Source of the DNA: Legionella londiniensis
GTDB lineage: Bacteria; Pseudomonadota; Gammaproteobacteria; Legionellales; Legionellaceae
Length of the DNA stretch: 64,000 nt
NCBI RefSeq assembly: GCF_001467825.1
Contig: NZ_LNYK01000003.1
Coordinates: 1 to 64,000 of the forward strand
Direction of reading: 5' to 3'
A model generated the notes under the pieces. That model worked only from the letters and a program-made list of their open reading frames with translations, was not told where the DNA came from and made no database searches. Both the position numbers and the translations under genes were made by a program. Positions 8,707 to 17,366 of the stretch are shown here, piece by piece. The stretch's first letter is position 1. Every line of letters begins with the position of its first letter.

Positions 8707-9416
8707 GATGCACGTCCTTGCTTCTTCTTAAAGATTTTTTTATAAAGCGTCGGCAAAATGGATAAAAAAGCGAGTGCCAAGATTGGCAATAAAATTTTAG
8801 GGTCATAAATAATATCAAGCCTTGGTTTTTTATGCTCATCCAATGCATGACCCAACCCATTCCCAACCATTACGTAGACAAATGAACCTGGGATAATGCC
8901 AAGAAAAGTAGCCAATATATAGGTGCTTTTTCGCATGCCTAACAAGGCAGGTACAATGTTTAATGCCCAAAAGGGAAAAAGTGGGATAAGCCGCAGAAAC
9001 AATAAATAAGAAAATGCATTTTCTTGAAAACCTTTCTCCATTTTCCTAAGCCACTTCACCGCTTTTTGCGCCACCCAGTCACGAAAAGCAAGGTCCACAG
9101 CTAAAAATATAATAAACGCTCCTATCGTAGCACTTACCATAACCGCAAACATACCTAAAATTGGACCAAATAAAAAACCGGACGTGATGGTTAGAAGCGT
9201 GGCTCCAGGAACCGAGGCCGCCACTGAAAGCACATAAATAACCATAAAACTTAAAAAAACTTCCAGAAAATTTCGCTCCATCCAACTGAGCAGCAGTTCA
9301 CGATGCATTTTTAGGCTTTCAAAAGATAAATAACGGTAAAGGCGAAAATGGAAAAAAAGCCCAAGAATAACAAGCAACATAACCAGTAATCCCCAGCGCC
9401 TGATTTGCTCTGTCAT
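8703..9416 (-). CDS. TVP38/TMEM64 (VTT-domain) membrane protein
   Basis: A 237-residue inner-membrane protein with about five to six hydrophobic stretches. The VTT/SNARE-associated core is visible: a glycine-rich re-entrant region (TITSGFLFGPILGMF), an amphipathic linker, then FLRLIPLFPFWALNIVPALL with the family arginine, prolines and asparagine, and a second glycine-rich helix (GIIPGSFVYVMVGNG). The wider superfamily, which includes DedA and eukaryotic TMEM41B, is implicated in lipid scrambling and membrane homeostasis. It is first in an operon with a flavoprotein and a CDP-alcohol phosphatidyltransferase, which suggests a membrane lipid role. That link is inference. Confidence 0.88.
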   Translation of the reverse strand: MTEQIRRWGLLVMLLVILGLFFHFRLYRYLSFESLKMHRELLLSWMERNFLEVFLSFMVIYVLSVAASVPGATLLTITSGFLFGPILGMFAVMVSATIGAFIIFLAVDLAFRDWVAQKAVKWLRKMEKGFQENAFSYLLFLRLIPLFPFWALNIVPALLGMRKSTYILATFLGIIPGSFVYVMVGNGLGHALDEHKKPRLDIIYDPKILLPILALAFLSILPTLYKKIFKKKQGRAS

Positions 9417-9587
9417 CCTGACACCATCATAATAATTGACTCTTATGTTTTTGGATATGAAATTTAAGAAGCTGCTTAATCATATCAAGGTGGTTTTAGT
9501 GAGTTGCTCGTTAACTCAACCCTAACTATTCTTAAAGAACTTCTTCAAAATGGCTCCATATATGGTTAAATTGTAGGCATATTGTTC

Positions 9588-10358
9588 CTATAAATATATG
9601 CCGCAAAATGTCCCGAGTATTAAGTGTTTTTGCAAAATAGATTGCACATCAAAACATTCATCAATCGTTAACGCTTTCAAACATGCCTCTTGTAGCTCAC
9701 TTTCTTTTTCCAGTGCTGATAAAAAAGCATATTCACTTCTAGTTAATTCTACAAGACAAACGTGTTCTTTATCGCGAGTAATTAAAACAGACTCACCTTC
9801 CTCCTTAAGGGTTAGCTCCGCATCTTCATTATCTTTATGACAAAATTGATGAATGGTATAGATTGGGAATTTAAACGAAAAAAGCCTGCTTGTCGTTTTC
9901 AGTTGAAATTTGAGTTTCAACGATTCATCTTCGGAAAATTTAGATAGTTCTTGCACATCAAGCGGCTTACTGTCTTCTTCGTGATAAATTCGATGTGCTC
10001 CCCATTCTAATTGAGCTACTTCCGGGAGATAAGGCACAGGCTGCGCGGGTGGAAATTCTTGAAGAAAACTTGAAAATAATTCGCCAAAATCATGAAGATT
10101 ACCTGAAACAGACGGATGGGCAAGGATATAAGCTTTCGCGGTAGCTGAAAAAAAGTTCTCCCCAACTAATTTTAAAACCGTAGGATAAATGCTCTCCAAG
10201 GCTTCCGTTAAGTTAATGAAACAGTTATTTCGATAGATCTGCAAAAGCCGTTCTGCTGGCAGGCTTTTCTTGCTAATGAAAGCATCCAGGTTCAATTGCT
10301 TTTTATTGAAAATAGATTCTTTAAACTGGCATTGTAATTCACGCAGCAACATGGGCAT
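9588..10358 (-). CDS. bufC: BufC/HvfC-type DUF2063 partner protein of a bufferin system
   Basis: The 256-residue product has the N-terminal DUF2063 (HvfC/BufC) helical domain, seen at LLRELQCQFKESIF and RLLQIYRNNCFINLTEALES with YPTVLKLVGENFF. A less conserved C-terminal half follows. Members act with DUF692 enzymes in maturing cysteine-rich peptides and probably present the precursor to the enzyme. It overlaps bufB by 20 nt and is the last gene of bufABC. A methyltransferase or BufD-type DoxX membrane protein, found in some such clusters, is absent. The assignment relies on both sequence and the tight operon. Confidence 0.82.
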   Translation of the reverse strand: MPMLLRELQCQFKESIFNKKQLNLDAFISKKSLPAERLLQIYRNNCFINLTEALESIYPTVLKLVGENFFSATAKAYILAHPSVSGNLHDFGELFSSFLQEFPPAQPVPYLPEVAQLEWGAHRIYHEEDSKPLDVQELSKFSEDESLKLKFQLKTTSRLFSFKFPIYTIHQFCHKDNEDAELTLKEEGESVLITRDKEHVCLVELTRSEYAFLSALEKESELQEACLKALTIDECFDVQSILQKHLILGTFCGIYL

Positions 10359-11199
10359 TCTCTAAAATGGCTTTTGCTTTTTCTGCCTCTTTTAATAGAG
10401 TGGTTAACTCAGGCAGATCCTTATCCCATTCAATTAGGGTTGGCCTTGATCCAATCCTTTGTATGCATTGTATGTATAAATCCCATACTGCGCCTGCTAC
10501 GGGTTTATCATGCGTATCAATTAATATTGAGCCATCATCAAATTCCTTGCGCGTAAACCCGGCAAGGTGGATTTCCTCAATAGCAATGAAGGGTAAATTA
10601 TTCAGATAGGTAGCCATACACCAACCATGATTGTTGGCATTGACATAGAGATTATTAATATCAAGCAACATTCCGCACCCAGTAGCTTTAATCACTTGGT
10701 TGATGAATTCGTACTCAGGCATTTCCGAATGTTCAAATTCAAGATAAGTAGAAATATTTTCAATTAAAATGGGCCGTTTCAAATAATCTTGGACTTGGTT
10801 AATGTGATTAATAACAAGATCTAAAGATTCTTCGGTATAAGGAAGCGGCAACAAGTCATTAAAATAAATTCCTTTGACAGAGGTCCAGCATAAATGCTCC
10901 GATACTAAAATGGGTTCATAGCAATCTATTAAGGATTTGAGTTTTTCTAAATGGGCTTTATTGATGCCATCAGTTGAGCCCAGCGATAAACCCACACCAT
11001 GAAAACTCAATGGGTAATGTTTTGCAATACGCTCAAGATGATAATGAGGATTTCCTCCTTTGCCAAAATAATTTTCAGGATGAACTTCCAGAAAATCAAT
11101 ACCTTGTGATGGCGTAAGAAATTCCTGATAATGCTGGCTTCGCAAGCCGACTCCTACACTGTAGGAGCCTGGCTTAAATGAGTGATGTTTGCTTGCCAT
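10339..11199 (-). CDS. bufB: BufB-type MNIO (DUF692) multinuclear iron enzyme
   Basis: The 286-residue protein is a DUF692 TIM-barrel enzyme. Metal-ligand motifs are visible in order: FLEVHPENYF, LSFHGVGLSLG, LVSEHLCWT, LIENISTYL, LLDINNLYVNANNHG, EEIHLAGFT, IDTHDKPV and LIEWDKDLPE. Enzymes of this family (MNIO) hold two or three iron ions and oxidatively modify cysteines of RiPP precursors, giving thiooxazoles or oxazolone/thioamides. The start overlaps the bufA stop as TGATG. It likely acts in the cytosol on the four-cysteine peptide encoded just upstream, before export of that peptide. Confidence 0.9.
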   Translation of the reverse strand: MASKHHSFKPGSYSVGVGLRSQHYQEFLTPSQGIDFLEVHPENYFGKGGNPHYHLERIAKHYPLSFHGVGLSLGSTDGINKAHLEKLKSLIDCYEPILVSEHLCWTSVKGIYFNDLLPLPYTEESLDLVINHINQVQDYLKRPILIENISTYLEFEHSEMPEYEFINQVIKATGCGMLLDINNLYVNANNHGWCMATYLNNLPFIAIEEIHLAGFTRKEFDDGSILIDTHDKPVAGAVWDLYIQCIQRIGSRPTLIEWDKDLPELTTLLKEAEKAKAILENAHVAA

Positions 11200-11489
11200 C
11201 AGCCTTTATCAGTTTGAGGTTCAAGCGAGCCGCCAACAATTTTTTTGCATATACCTTCGGGTACATATATCCAGGCATCGCCTTGGCCATCGACTTTTGA
11301 AGTGCCAGCGCAGGATGTGGTTGCCGTCTCACAATCATTCATGCCGGCTTTAGCGATTCCGTAACATTTTTCTTTTCCTTTTTCAGCGGCTAACGCTTGA
11401 TTTGAGGTCATCAAAATACCTGCGGCCGTTAAGCTCAAAGCAGTTGTAATTGCCGATTTGATCATTTTATCCATTTTATTTTTATGCAT
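11199..11489 (-). CDS. bufA: BufA-type (DUF2282) cysteine-containing RiPP precursor with signal peptide
   Basis: From the ATG at 11489 the product is 96 residues. That ATG follows AAGGAAAG by 5 nt; a longer frame to 11606 adds an implausible leader. A Sec signal peptide (about residues 1-35, ending SNQALA-A) precedes a core with exactly four cysteines at 42, 53, 60 and 81. The conserved GxxxxGxNDC and [12 protein letters not shown] patterns are those of DUF2282 proteins. Characterised bufferins are exported, post-translationally modified at cysteines by an MNIO enzyme, and sequester copper. Regulation by copper is therefore expected but not shown here. The DNA-level direct repeats upstream may be relevant. 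Confidence 0.88.
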   Translation of the reverse strand: MHKNKMDKMIKSAITTALSLTAAGILMTSNQALAAEKGKEKCYGIAKAGMNDCETATTSCAGTSKVDGQGDAWIYVPEGICKKIVGGSLEPQTDKG

Positions 11490-11531
11490 TTTACTTTCCT
11501 TGGATGAGTAATTTTGTAGAACGGTTTTTAA

Positions 11532-11566
11532 ATGTAGCACAAAATAAAATGTATGTAGCGATACAC
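11532..11566 (-). promoter_or_regulatory. Direct repeat upstream of bufA, possible operator
   Basis: On the plus strand ATGTAGC occurs at 11532-11538 and again at 11553-11559, exactly 21 bp (two helical turns) apart. The second copy is part of the imperfect palindrome ATGTA-GCGA-TACAC at 11553-11566. The pair lies 43-77 nt upstream of the bufA start, where a regulator or ECF sigma factor would bind. No named consensus was recognised. Confidence 0.25.
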
Positions 11567-11750
11567 TTATGATGTCGAAGAGTAATATTTTACTTTTTAA
11601 AAACACAATCTATTCTAAATATATGTGAAAAAATTAATAGCTCAGTCTCCTGTGCTCATGCTTCGTTGAGCCGTCTAATTTGAACGCTAACCGTTTCGAG
11701 CATGGCGGTGTCCTGCCAGGGACTGAACTTATACAAAAACAAGGAATGTT

Positions 11751-13385
11751 ATGGATAAGTATCTGAGCTATTTCAAATGGATAACTCACCTCTTTCTTGC
11801 TTTTTTCCTGCTCATTGCAGCCTCTTTTACCAATGCGGCCTTGCAAAATGACACTTATCCTACAGTTGCCCGATTGAGCTATACAACGGGCAAAATTAGC
11901 TTTTTGCCCGCAGGTGAAAAAAAATGGGTTAAAGCCATCCTGAATCGGCCTATCAGCCGCGGCGACAGGGTATGGACTGCCCGGCAAGCACGTCTGGAAC
12001 TGCAGCTAAGTAATGCGGTGATTCGCACAGACAGCTTGACCAGCTTAAAAGTTCTTAACCTCACGAATAAAATTACTCAGGTTAAGCTGACACAAGGCAG
12101 CATTGTCATCAAAGTTCAACGCATAAAGCCTCAACACATTTATGAACTCAGTACACCCAATCTCGCATTTACCTTTAAGAAGCCAGGTTACTATCGGGTC
12201 GATGTAGACAAAACAAGAAATGCTACTGTTATTACTGTGAGAAGAGGTGAAGGAATAGCTTACGGAGAAAAAACAAGCTTTAGAATCAGGGCAGGACTTT
12301 CATGTCGTTTCACCGGTAAAAATTTGCAAAACCGTCAATGCCCTAAATTACCCGCACTGGATAATTTTGACCGATGGTGTATGAGTCGGGATAAGCTGCT
12401 GGAGCACGTTTCAGCAAAATATGTTTCTTCTGAAGTGATTGGCTATGCCGAGCTCGAAAAACATGGTCAATGGAAAACAATTAAGCAGTATGGCACTGTT
12501 TGGATTCCAAGAACAGTTCAAAAAAAATGGGCTCCCTACCGGTCAGGGCAATGGATATGGGTGAGCGGATGGGGATGGACCTGGGTAGATGAGCAACCAT
12601 GGGGATTCGCGCCTTTCCATTATGGACGATGGCTATATATAGAGCAGCAATGGGCCTGGGTTCCAGGACCCCTGGAGGTTGAGCCGATTTACGCTCCGGC
12701 CCTTGTCGCATTTATAGGTGGGACAAAGTTCAAACTGCAAGTCGGATCACAAACAAATGGCATTGCCTGGTTTCCTCTGGCTCCCGGAGAAGTTTACATA
12801 CCGCCCTATCAGGTAAGTCAAAATTATTTTATCCAGGTTAATATAAGCAACACCATTATCAACCAGACCTATGTAACTAATATATATAACAACCAGAATG
12901 TTGATATTGTTTATCAAAACATCAATGTTACAGATGGCATAACTGCTGTACCGCTCAGCACTTTTGTACAATCTGAACCTGTAGCGAATAATGTGGTGCA
13001 AATATCAGAAGAAGAAATACAAAGCGCCCCGATTACACAAGTAGCAACAGTTGCACCTGAACCAATCAGTGTTCTAGGTACGGCTGAGGCTACTGGCGCA
13101 ATTCCTTCTTCTGAGGTATTGGATGAGAATACAATCGTAAAAAATGAACCACCGCCTGAGCCTGCACCATTTGCGGAAGAACGAAAATTATTAGAAAACA
13201 ATCCGGGCATACCTTTAACTGAAACCGAACTCCAAAAGCTGCAAACAACTGATGCAAATGTTACGCAAACAGCAGCTGAAGTGCCAGAAGCCCCTCCGGC
13301 TGAAGTGCCAGAAGCCCCTCCGGCTGAAGTGCCAGAAGCCCCTCCGGCCAAAAAACAACCGCCTGAGGAAGAACAACAACAATAG
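11751..13385 (+). CDS. Exported FecR-domain / DUF6600 protein with proline-rich tail
   Basis: The 544-residue product begins with a hydrophobic signal segment (about residues 10-30). Residues about 43-170 form a FecR-like domain (SYTTGKISFLPAG, ISRGDRVWT, LTQGSIVIKVQ). Residues about 225-340 hold a tryptophan/tyrosine-rich block (WAPYRSGQWIWVSGWGWTWV, PWGFAPFHYGRWL, WAWVPGP) typical of DUF6600. A low-complexity acidic, proline-rich tail ends with three exact EVPEAPPA-type repeats. Family members are secreted or periplasmic; function is unknown, and a transmembrane-signalling FecR role is unlikely because no sigma factor or receptor gene is adjacent. AAGGA precedes the ATG by 5 nt. Confidence 0.8.
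   Translation: MDKYLSYFKWITHLFLAFFLLIAASFTNAALQNDTYPTVARLSYTTGKISFLPAGEKKWVKAILNRPISRGDRVWTARQARLELQLSNAVIRTDSLTSLKVLNLTNKITQVKLTQGSIVIKVQRIKPQHIYELSTPNLAFTFKKPGYYRVDVDKTRNATVITVRRGEGIAYGEKTSFRIRAGLSCRFTGKNLQNRQCPKLPALDNFDRWCMSRDKLLEHVSAKYVSSEVIGYAELEKHGQWKTIKQYGTVWIPRTVQKKWAPYRSGQWIWVSGWGWTWVDEQPWGFAPFHYGRWLYIEQQWAWVPGPLEVEPIYAPALVAFIGGTKFKLQVGSQTNGIAWFPLAPGEVYIPPYQVSQNYFIQVNISNTIINQTYVTNIYNNQNVDIVYQNINVTDGITAVPLSTFVQSEPVANNVVQISEEEIQSAPITQVATVAPEPISVLGTAEATGAIPSSEVLDENTIVKNEPPPEPAPFAEERKLLENNPGIPLTETELQKLQTTDANVTQTAAEVPEAPPAEVPEAPPAEVPEAPPAKKQPPEEEQQQ
13275..13346 (+). repeat. Three perfect 24-bp tandem repeats in a coding region
   Basis: Three identical 24-bp units, at 13275-13298, 13299-13322 and 13323-13346, encode an eight-residue Pro/Glu/Ala repeat near the C-terminus of the FecR/DUF6600 protein. 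The unit length is a multiple of three, so copy-number changes keep the frame. Perfect identity suggests recent expansion. Confidence 0.95.
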
Positions 13386-13597
13386 GTTTTAAAGCTTGGC
13401 TAAAACCGCAGTAACTGATTTGGATAAGGTGTGAAGTTCTGCGGTTTGTCACTTTTCATAGGGATGCCGGGTGATTTACAGCCAAAAAATAAGTGCGGGG
13501 AACCAAAATTCTTGTTCTTAATTAATTGCTAATTTACCCTACATTAAAATTGCTTTGCTGTGTATAATGGCAGCATAAAAAATTTGATGCGCTGACA

Positions 13598-14155
13598 ATG
13601 CCAAAACAATTTTTATTTGCCTTATTGATAATTTTTACTTCATGGGCATATGCACAAAATAAACCAAAGTCTTATCAGATTGATTTGATTATTTTTCTTC
13701 ATCAAAAAGCTGTCTCGCAACATCAGGAACAAGAATGGCTTCCTGGCGTCATCTCCAGTGCGCGGCAGTCTATTCTGTTGCAAAAAAATGGCGATGCCGC
13801 CTCGCCATATTCGCTTTTACCCGTTGCCGCTTCTTCATTGCGCACTGCATACTGGGCGATAAACCGGCAGCCTCAATATCGCGTATTGTTTCAGGGATCC
13901 TGGGTTCAGCCCGATAGCAATAATAAAACGGTTTCATTGCCAGTCAATCTACGAGATGGCTGGCAAGTAAAAGGTACATTTAAAATTCAACATCGTCATT
14001 ACTACGATTTGAATACCGATTTAGCATTTTTCCCACCTGATAACCAGCAGTCATCATTTGTCTTCTCAAAACGGCAACGCTTGGAAGCCAATATGTTGTA
14101 CTACCTGGATCATCCAAGAGTCGGTATGTTACTTAAAATTCATCCAATTACTTAA
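13598..14155 (+). CDS. CsiV-like secreted protein
   Basis: A 185-residue protein with a clear signal peptide (MPKQFLFALLIIFTSWAYAQ). The mature part opens with KSYQIDLIIFLHQ and contains YRVLFQGSWVQP and a C-terminal FVFSKRQRLEANMLYYLDHPRVGMLLKI. This layout matches the CsiV family, periplasmic proteins first described as peptidoglycan-binding in Acinetobacter, but the sequence is shorter than most and I am working from memory of the pattern. It ends 5 nt before the MFS gene and is probably cotranscribed with it. Confidence 0.6.
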   Translation: MPKQFLFALLIIFTSWAYAQNKPKSYQIDLIIFLHQKAVSQHQEQEWLPGVISSARQSILLQKNGDAASPYSLLPVAASSLRTAYWAINRQPQYRVLFQGSWVQPDSNNKTVSLPVNLRDGWQVKGTFKIQHRHYYDLNTDLAFFPPDNQQSSFVFSKRQRLEANMLYYLDHPRVGMLLKIHPIT

Positions 14156-14160
14156 AACCT

Positions 14161-15381
14161 ATGTTTGCTGCTAGTATTTCTTCTTCAGAATCACACCTGC
14201 TTATTTGGCTTACAGGTGTATCGTTTGTTCTATTTCAATTTTTTTTGCAATTGTCATCTGGCATTGTCATTGGTTCCATTATGCACACCATGGAGCTTTC
14301 TGCGTTTGGGGCAGGCCTGCTGGGCAGCTCGTTGTATGTATTTTATACCAGCCTGCAAATACCAGTAGGCATCTTGTTTGATCGTAAAAACACGCGTTAT
14401 CTCATGGCGTTGAATGCGGCTATTTGCGGTGTTGGCTGTCTTGTTTTTGCGAGCTCCCAAAGCCTTTTAGGACTTTTTTTTGGCCGCTTTCTGATAGGAA
14501 TCGGTTCTGCTTTTGCCTTTGTCGGATTTTCTCACATTTTACGCCAGCATTTTCCGCTGAAACAATTTGCGTTTATGATAGGCTTATCCGAAACCCTGGC
14601 ATTTATTGTCACCGTTATTGCAATGATTGGCATGGGTTCGCTTTTGAATGAATGGGGCTGGCGCGCTTTTATTAATTCAGCGGGGATTGCCGGATTATTC
14701 ATAGCAGCTTTATGCTGGAAAAATATTCCAGACAGTCCAAGTCCTCTTACCAATCATCCTGATTATGGCCAGCAACTGTGGCGAATTTTGCGTAATGGCA
14801 AAGCCTGGATAAATGGTTTATTTGTGGGCTTGAATTTCACCATTGTTACTGTATTTGGCGCTCTTTGGGCAGTGCCTTTTCTACAGGTAAAATTGAACTG
14901 CTCCCTGCCCCAGGCAAGCCTCTTAGGCGCCATGTTTTTTCTGGGTGCGGCAGTAAGCTGCCCATTTTTTGGGCACATTTCTAATTTTTTCAGCAAACGC
15001 AAGCCGTTGATAATATGCTCCTGTATTTCGACCAACCTATTACTTTTGTTAGTGATTTACTGGCCTATCGAGCGCTTGTTCAATGCTGGTTTTCTAATGT
15101 TTGCAATTGGTTGCTGCTGCGGTGCATATATGCTTGCTTTTTCCATCGCTAATGAACTGGCTCCGAAGGATTCCTTATCCACTTGCACAGGCTTTACCAA
15201 CACATTGGCAATGATTACAGCCCCCCTCCTGCAGTCATTTATCGGCTTTCTACTAGACAGGGTCAATACTCAGGATGCGTATACTTTACAGGATTATCAG
15301 TTTGCATTATTAGCTATTCCTGCGGCATTGCTCATAGCAACGATACTGTCTTTTTTTCTTCCTGAGAAAAAAGCTCATTAG
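14161..15381 (+). CDS. Major facilitator superfamily transporter
   Basis: The 406-residue product has about 12 hydrophobic helices. Loop 2-3 carries an MFS signature-like GILFDRKNTRYLM, and TM4-5 has FGRFLIGIGSAFAFVG. The central loop (PDSPSPLTNHPDYGQQ) splits two six-helix halves. A charged C-terminus (LPEKKAH) is cytosolic. Legionella use many such carriers for amino acid and nucleoside uptake, but the substrate cannot be deduced here. It starts 5 nt after the CsiV-like gene. Confidence 0.85.
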   Translation: MFAASISSSESHLLIWLTGVSFVLFQFFLQLSSGIVIGSIMHTMELSAFGAGLLGSSLYVFYTSLQIPVGILFDRKNTRYLMALNAAICGVGCLVFASSQSLLGLFFGRFLIGIGSAFAFVGFSHILRQHFPLKQFAFMIGLSETLAFIVTVIAMIGMGSLLNEWGWRAFINSAGIAGLFIAALCWKNIPDSPSPLTNHPDYGQQLWRILRNGKAWINGLFVGLNFTIVTVFGALWAVPFLQVKLNCSLPQASLLGAMFFLGAAVSCPFFGHISNFFSKRKPLIICSCISTNLLLLLVIYWPIERLFNAGFLMFAIGCCCGAYMLAFSIANELAPKDSLSTCTGFTNTLAMITAPLLQSFIGFLLDRVNTQDAYTLQDYQFALLAIPAALLIATILSFFLPEKKAH

Positions 15382-15483
15382 AGGCGATCCGCTTCTTGCA
15401 CAACTTACTGTAACTTCAAAAAACCAATTATACCCGGTTGAAAACGGCTGGAATTAATACGGGATAATAAACAGACAGATGAG

Positions 15484-16392
15484 TTATGCGATATTTTCCC
15501 CAAGTGTTGCATCATTCAGCAAACAAAAACCGGATTGATTGTCTTGAGAAAAAAATCCCGCACGAATATGCTTTTCCGGAATTTCATCAGAAAGAGTTAA
15601 ATGCATTCGTGGGGAAGCAATTCGAATATGCCACAGTGATTGTTGCTCTTTATCTTCCTGTAAATCCACAAATTGCGACATGCGCTTTGACTGGCCTTCC
15701 TTATCACAAAACCCCGCAACAGCCCCATCTTGCGCATCATCTTCCTTAAGGTTTACCGAATAAAATCCACTGCCGTCATCAAACTGGCAAAGTATTCCTG
15801 AAAAAGTATGGCTATGCTCTTGTTTTTCAGTCAGCCACACCTGCCTGAACCAGGCACTATTCGCAGTAACAAACTGTTCTTTTGTTTCTTCGCCAATATG
15901 CAAATGACCGTTAACACGGTTTGTTTGGCTGACAATCAATTTAATGCCTGGGCGTAAAACCTGGATAACCGGCTCGTTAGCAAAGCTTCGCAGCATATCC
16001 ACCTTAAAATTAAAACCCGTTTTATCCTTTCTTTTAAGGCCAAACACCCAGCTGTCGTTAATTGGATTAAAACTGAAAAACGCATGCCCTATCTGCCAGC
16101 TGTTACCGGCGGGATCAGGGATAATGGCTGAATCTTCCTCATAAAGCACTACTTTTTTTGTTTGCTCATCGATTAATGCGGTCAATGCCTGGAATTGATC
16201 GTCATGACGCTTGATTTGGAAAAAATAACCGTATTGTTCACCACTTTCATTTCTGATAATGCCTGAAAAAACCCAACTGGCACGCAGGGGTTCAGTAGGT
16301 TGAAACCCCTGCGGCTCTGCGTCATCCGCAAAAACTGCAATCGAAAATAGCAAAAGAAACAAATATAGAATATTGTTATGATAAGCATTCAT
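15484..16392 (-). CDS. Secreted protein of unknown function, possible AttH/CrtC-like lipocalin fold
   Basis: This 302-residue protein has a signal peptide (about residues 1-22, ending VFA-DD). The rest is rich in alternating beta-type segments such as WVFSGIIRNESGEQYGYFFQIKRH and HTFSGILCQFDDGSGFYSVNL. The phrase asking for an effect on a lipid or pigment substrate in AttH/CrtC proteins has a similar G-E-x-Y-G-x-F start, so that fold is a guess. It overlaps lpxK by 4 nt (ATGA) and is therefore the last gene of msbA-lpxK-this gene, which hints at an envelope role. Confidence 0.6.
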   Translation of the reverse strand: MNAYHNNILYLFLLLFSIAVFADDAEPQGFQPTEPLRASWVFSGIIRNESGEQYGYFFQIKRHDDQFQALTALIDEQTKKVVLYEEDSAIIPDPAGNSWQIGHAFFSFNPINDSWVFGLKRKDKTGFNFKVDMLRSFANEPVIQVLRPGIKLIVSQTNRVNGHLHIGEETKEQFVTANSAWFRQVWLTEKQEHSHTFSGILCQFDDGSGFYSVNLKEDDAQDGAVAGFCDKEGQSKRMSQFVDLQEDKEQQSLWHIRIASPRMHLTLSDEIPEKHIRAGFFSQDNQSGFCLLNDATLGENIA

Positions 16393-17366
16393 GTTGTAAC
16401 AAGCCCTGTTATTTTTTTATGTGACCACAATGCCGTCCAAAATTCATCGCAAAGATATGCCTTAACCGGCAGATAATACATATTGTCCTTTGCGAAAGCA
16501 TGGCATTTAACAGCATCTTTCTCTGTCATCACTATCCATTTTTCAGGAAACTTGAGTTCATTTTCCTGAAAAGGGTGATGATCATTAAAAATATAAGGTG
16601 TAAATTTAAGACCTTGTCGTGAGAGCGTATAAAAAAACCGTTCCGGGTTGCCAATGCCCGCGATCGCAGCAGCCTCTTCCTTGAATTCAGAAGCCAATAT
16701 TTCTTGCCCAGTACGCAGGTTGATGAAATTTCCAGCTTTTAGTTCCATTTGATACGCCTGCGGCCAGGATCCTTGATTGGCAATAATAAAATCAGCAGTT
16801 TTTAATCGCTTCGCAGATTCCCTCAGGGGGCCTGCGGGTAAACATAAACCATTACCAAGCCCTCGCCGGCCGTCAATGACGACGATCTCCACCGCACGCC
16901 CCATGGTATAATGCTGTAAGCCATCATCGCTGATAATGACCTCACTTTGATGATGTTTAAGCAGATAATTGATCGCAGCCACTCGCTTTGGCGCAATGAC
17001 TACCGGGCAGCCAGTCTTTCTTGCCAGGAGCAATGGTTCATCGCCCACGAGAGAGGCAGAATCGTCTTGACTGATTTCATGAGGAAACTGTCTTACCAAC
17101 GCACCATAACCGCGACTGACAATACCTACTTTCAAGCCCCTTGCGCGAAATTTTTCTGCAATCGCAATCACGAGAGGGGTCTTGCCGGCTCCTCCTACTG
17201 TGATATTCCCGACCACAATCACCGGAACCGGAAAATTTTTCTGTAAAAATTTCTTTAACAACAGGCGCCGCAAACAACAGATACTTGAATATACCCATGA
17301 AAAAGGCAGCAAAAACCAGCGCAGATAATGCTTCTGGTACCAAAAATTAACAATACCCAATTTCAT
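16389..17366 (-). CDS. lpxK: Tetraacyldisaccharide 4'-kinase
   Basis: LpxK phosphorylates the 4' position of the lipid A disaccharide precursor at the inner membrane. The 325-residue product has an N-terminal hydrophobic anchor (about residues 8-35) and the unusual P-loop VVGNITVGGAGKTP at about 50-63. The SRGYG motif, the catalytic segment ISDDGLQHY and DGRRGLGNG are also present. The length is normal (E. coli 328). It overlaps msbA by 1 nt, the same msbA-lpxK order as in E. coli, so flipping and phosphorylation of lipid A precursors are coexpressed. Confidence 0.95.
   Translation of the reverse strand: MKLGIVNFWYQKHYLRWFLLPFSWVYSSICCLRRLLLKKFLQKNFPVPVIVVGNITVGGAGKTPLVIAIAEKFRARGLKVGIVSRGYGALVRQFPHEISQDDSASLVGDEPLLLARKTGCPVVIAPKRVAAINYLLKHHQSEVIISDDGLQHYTMGRAVEIVVIDGRRGLGNGLCLPAGPLRESAKRLKTADFIIANQGSWPQAYQMELKAGNFINLRTGQEILASEFKEEAAAIAGIGNPERFFYTLSRQGLKFTPYIFNDHHPFQENELKFPEKWIVMTEKDAVKCHAFAKDNMYYLPVKAYLCDEFWTALWSHKKITGLVTT

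Noticed and set aside
11634-11987. 117-codon minus-strand frame over the start of the FecR/DUF6600 gene
   Set aside because: It is antisense to a gene with a good ribosome site and signal peptide and has no recognisable features.
12914-13351. 145-codon Gly/Ser/Ala-rich minus-strand frame
   Set aside because: It is the antisense of the proline-rich repetitive tail, and its composition is explained by that.
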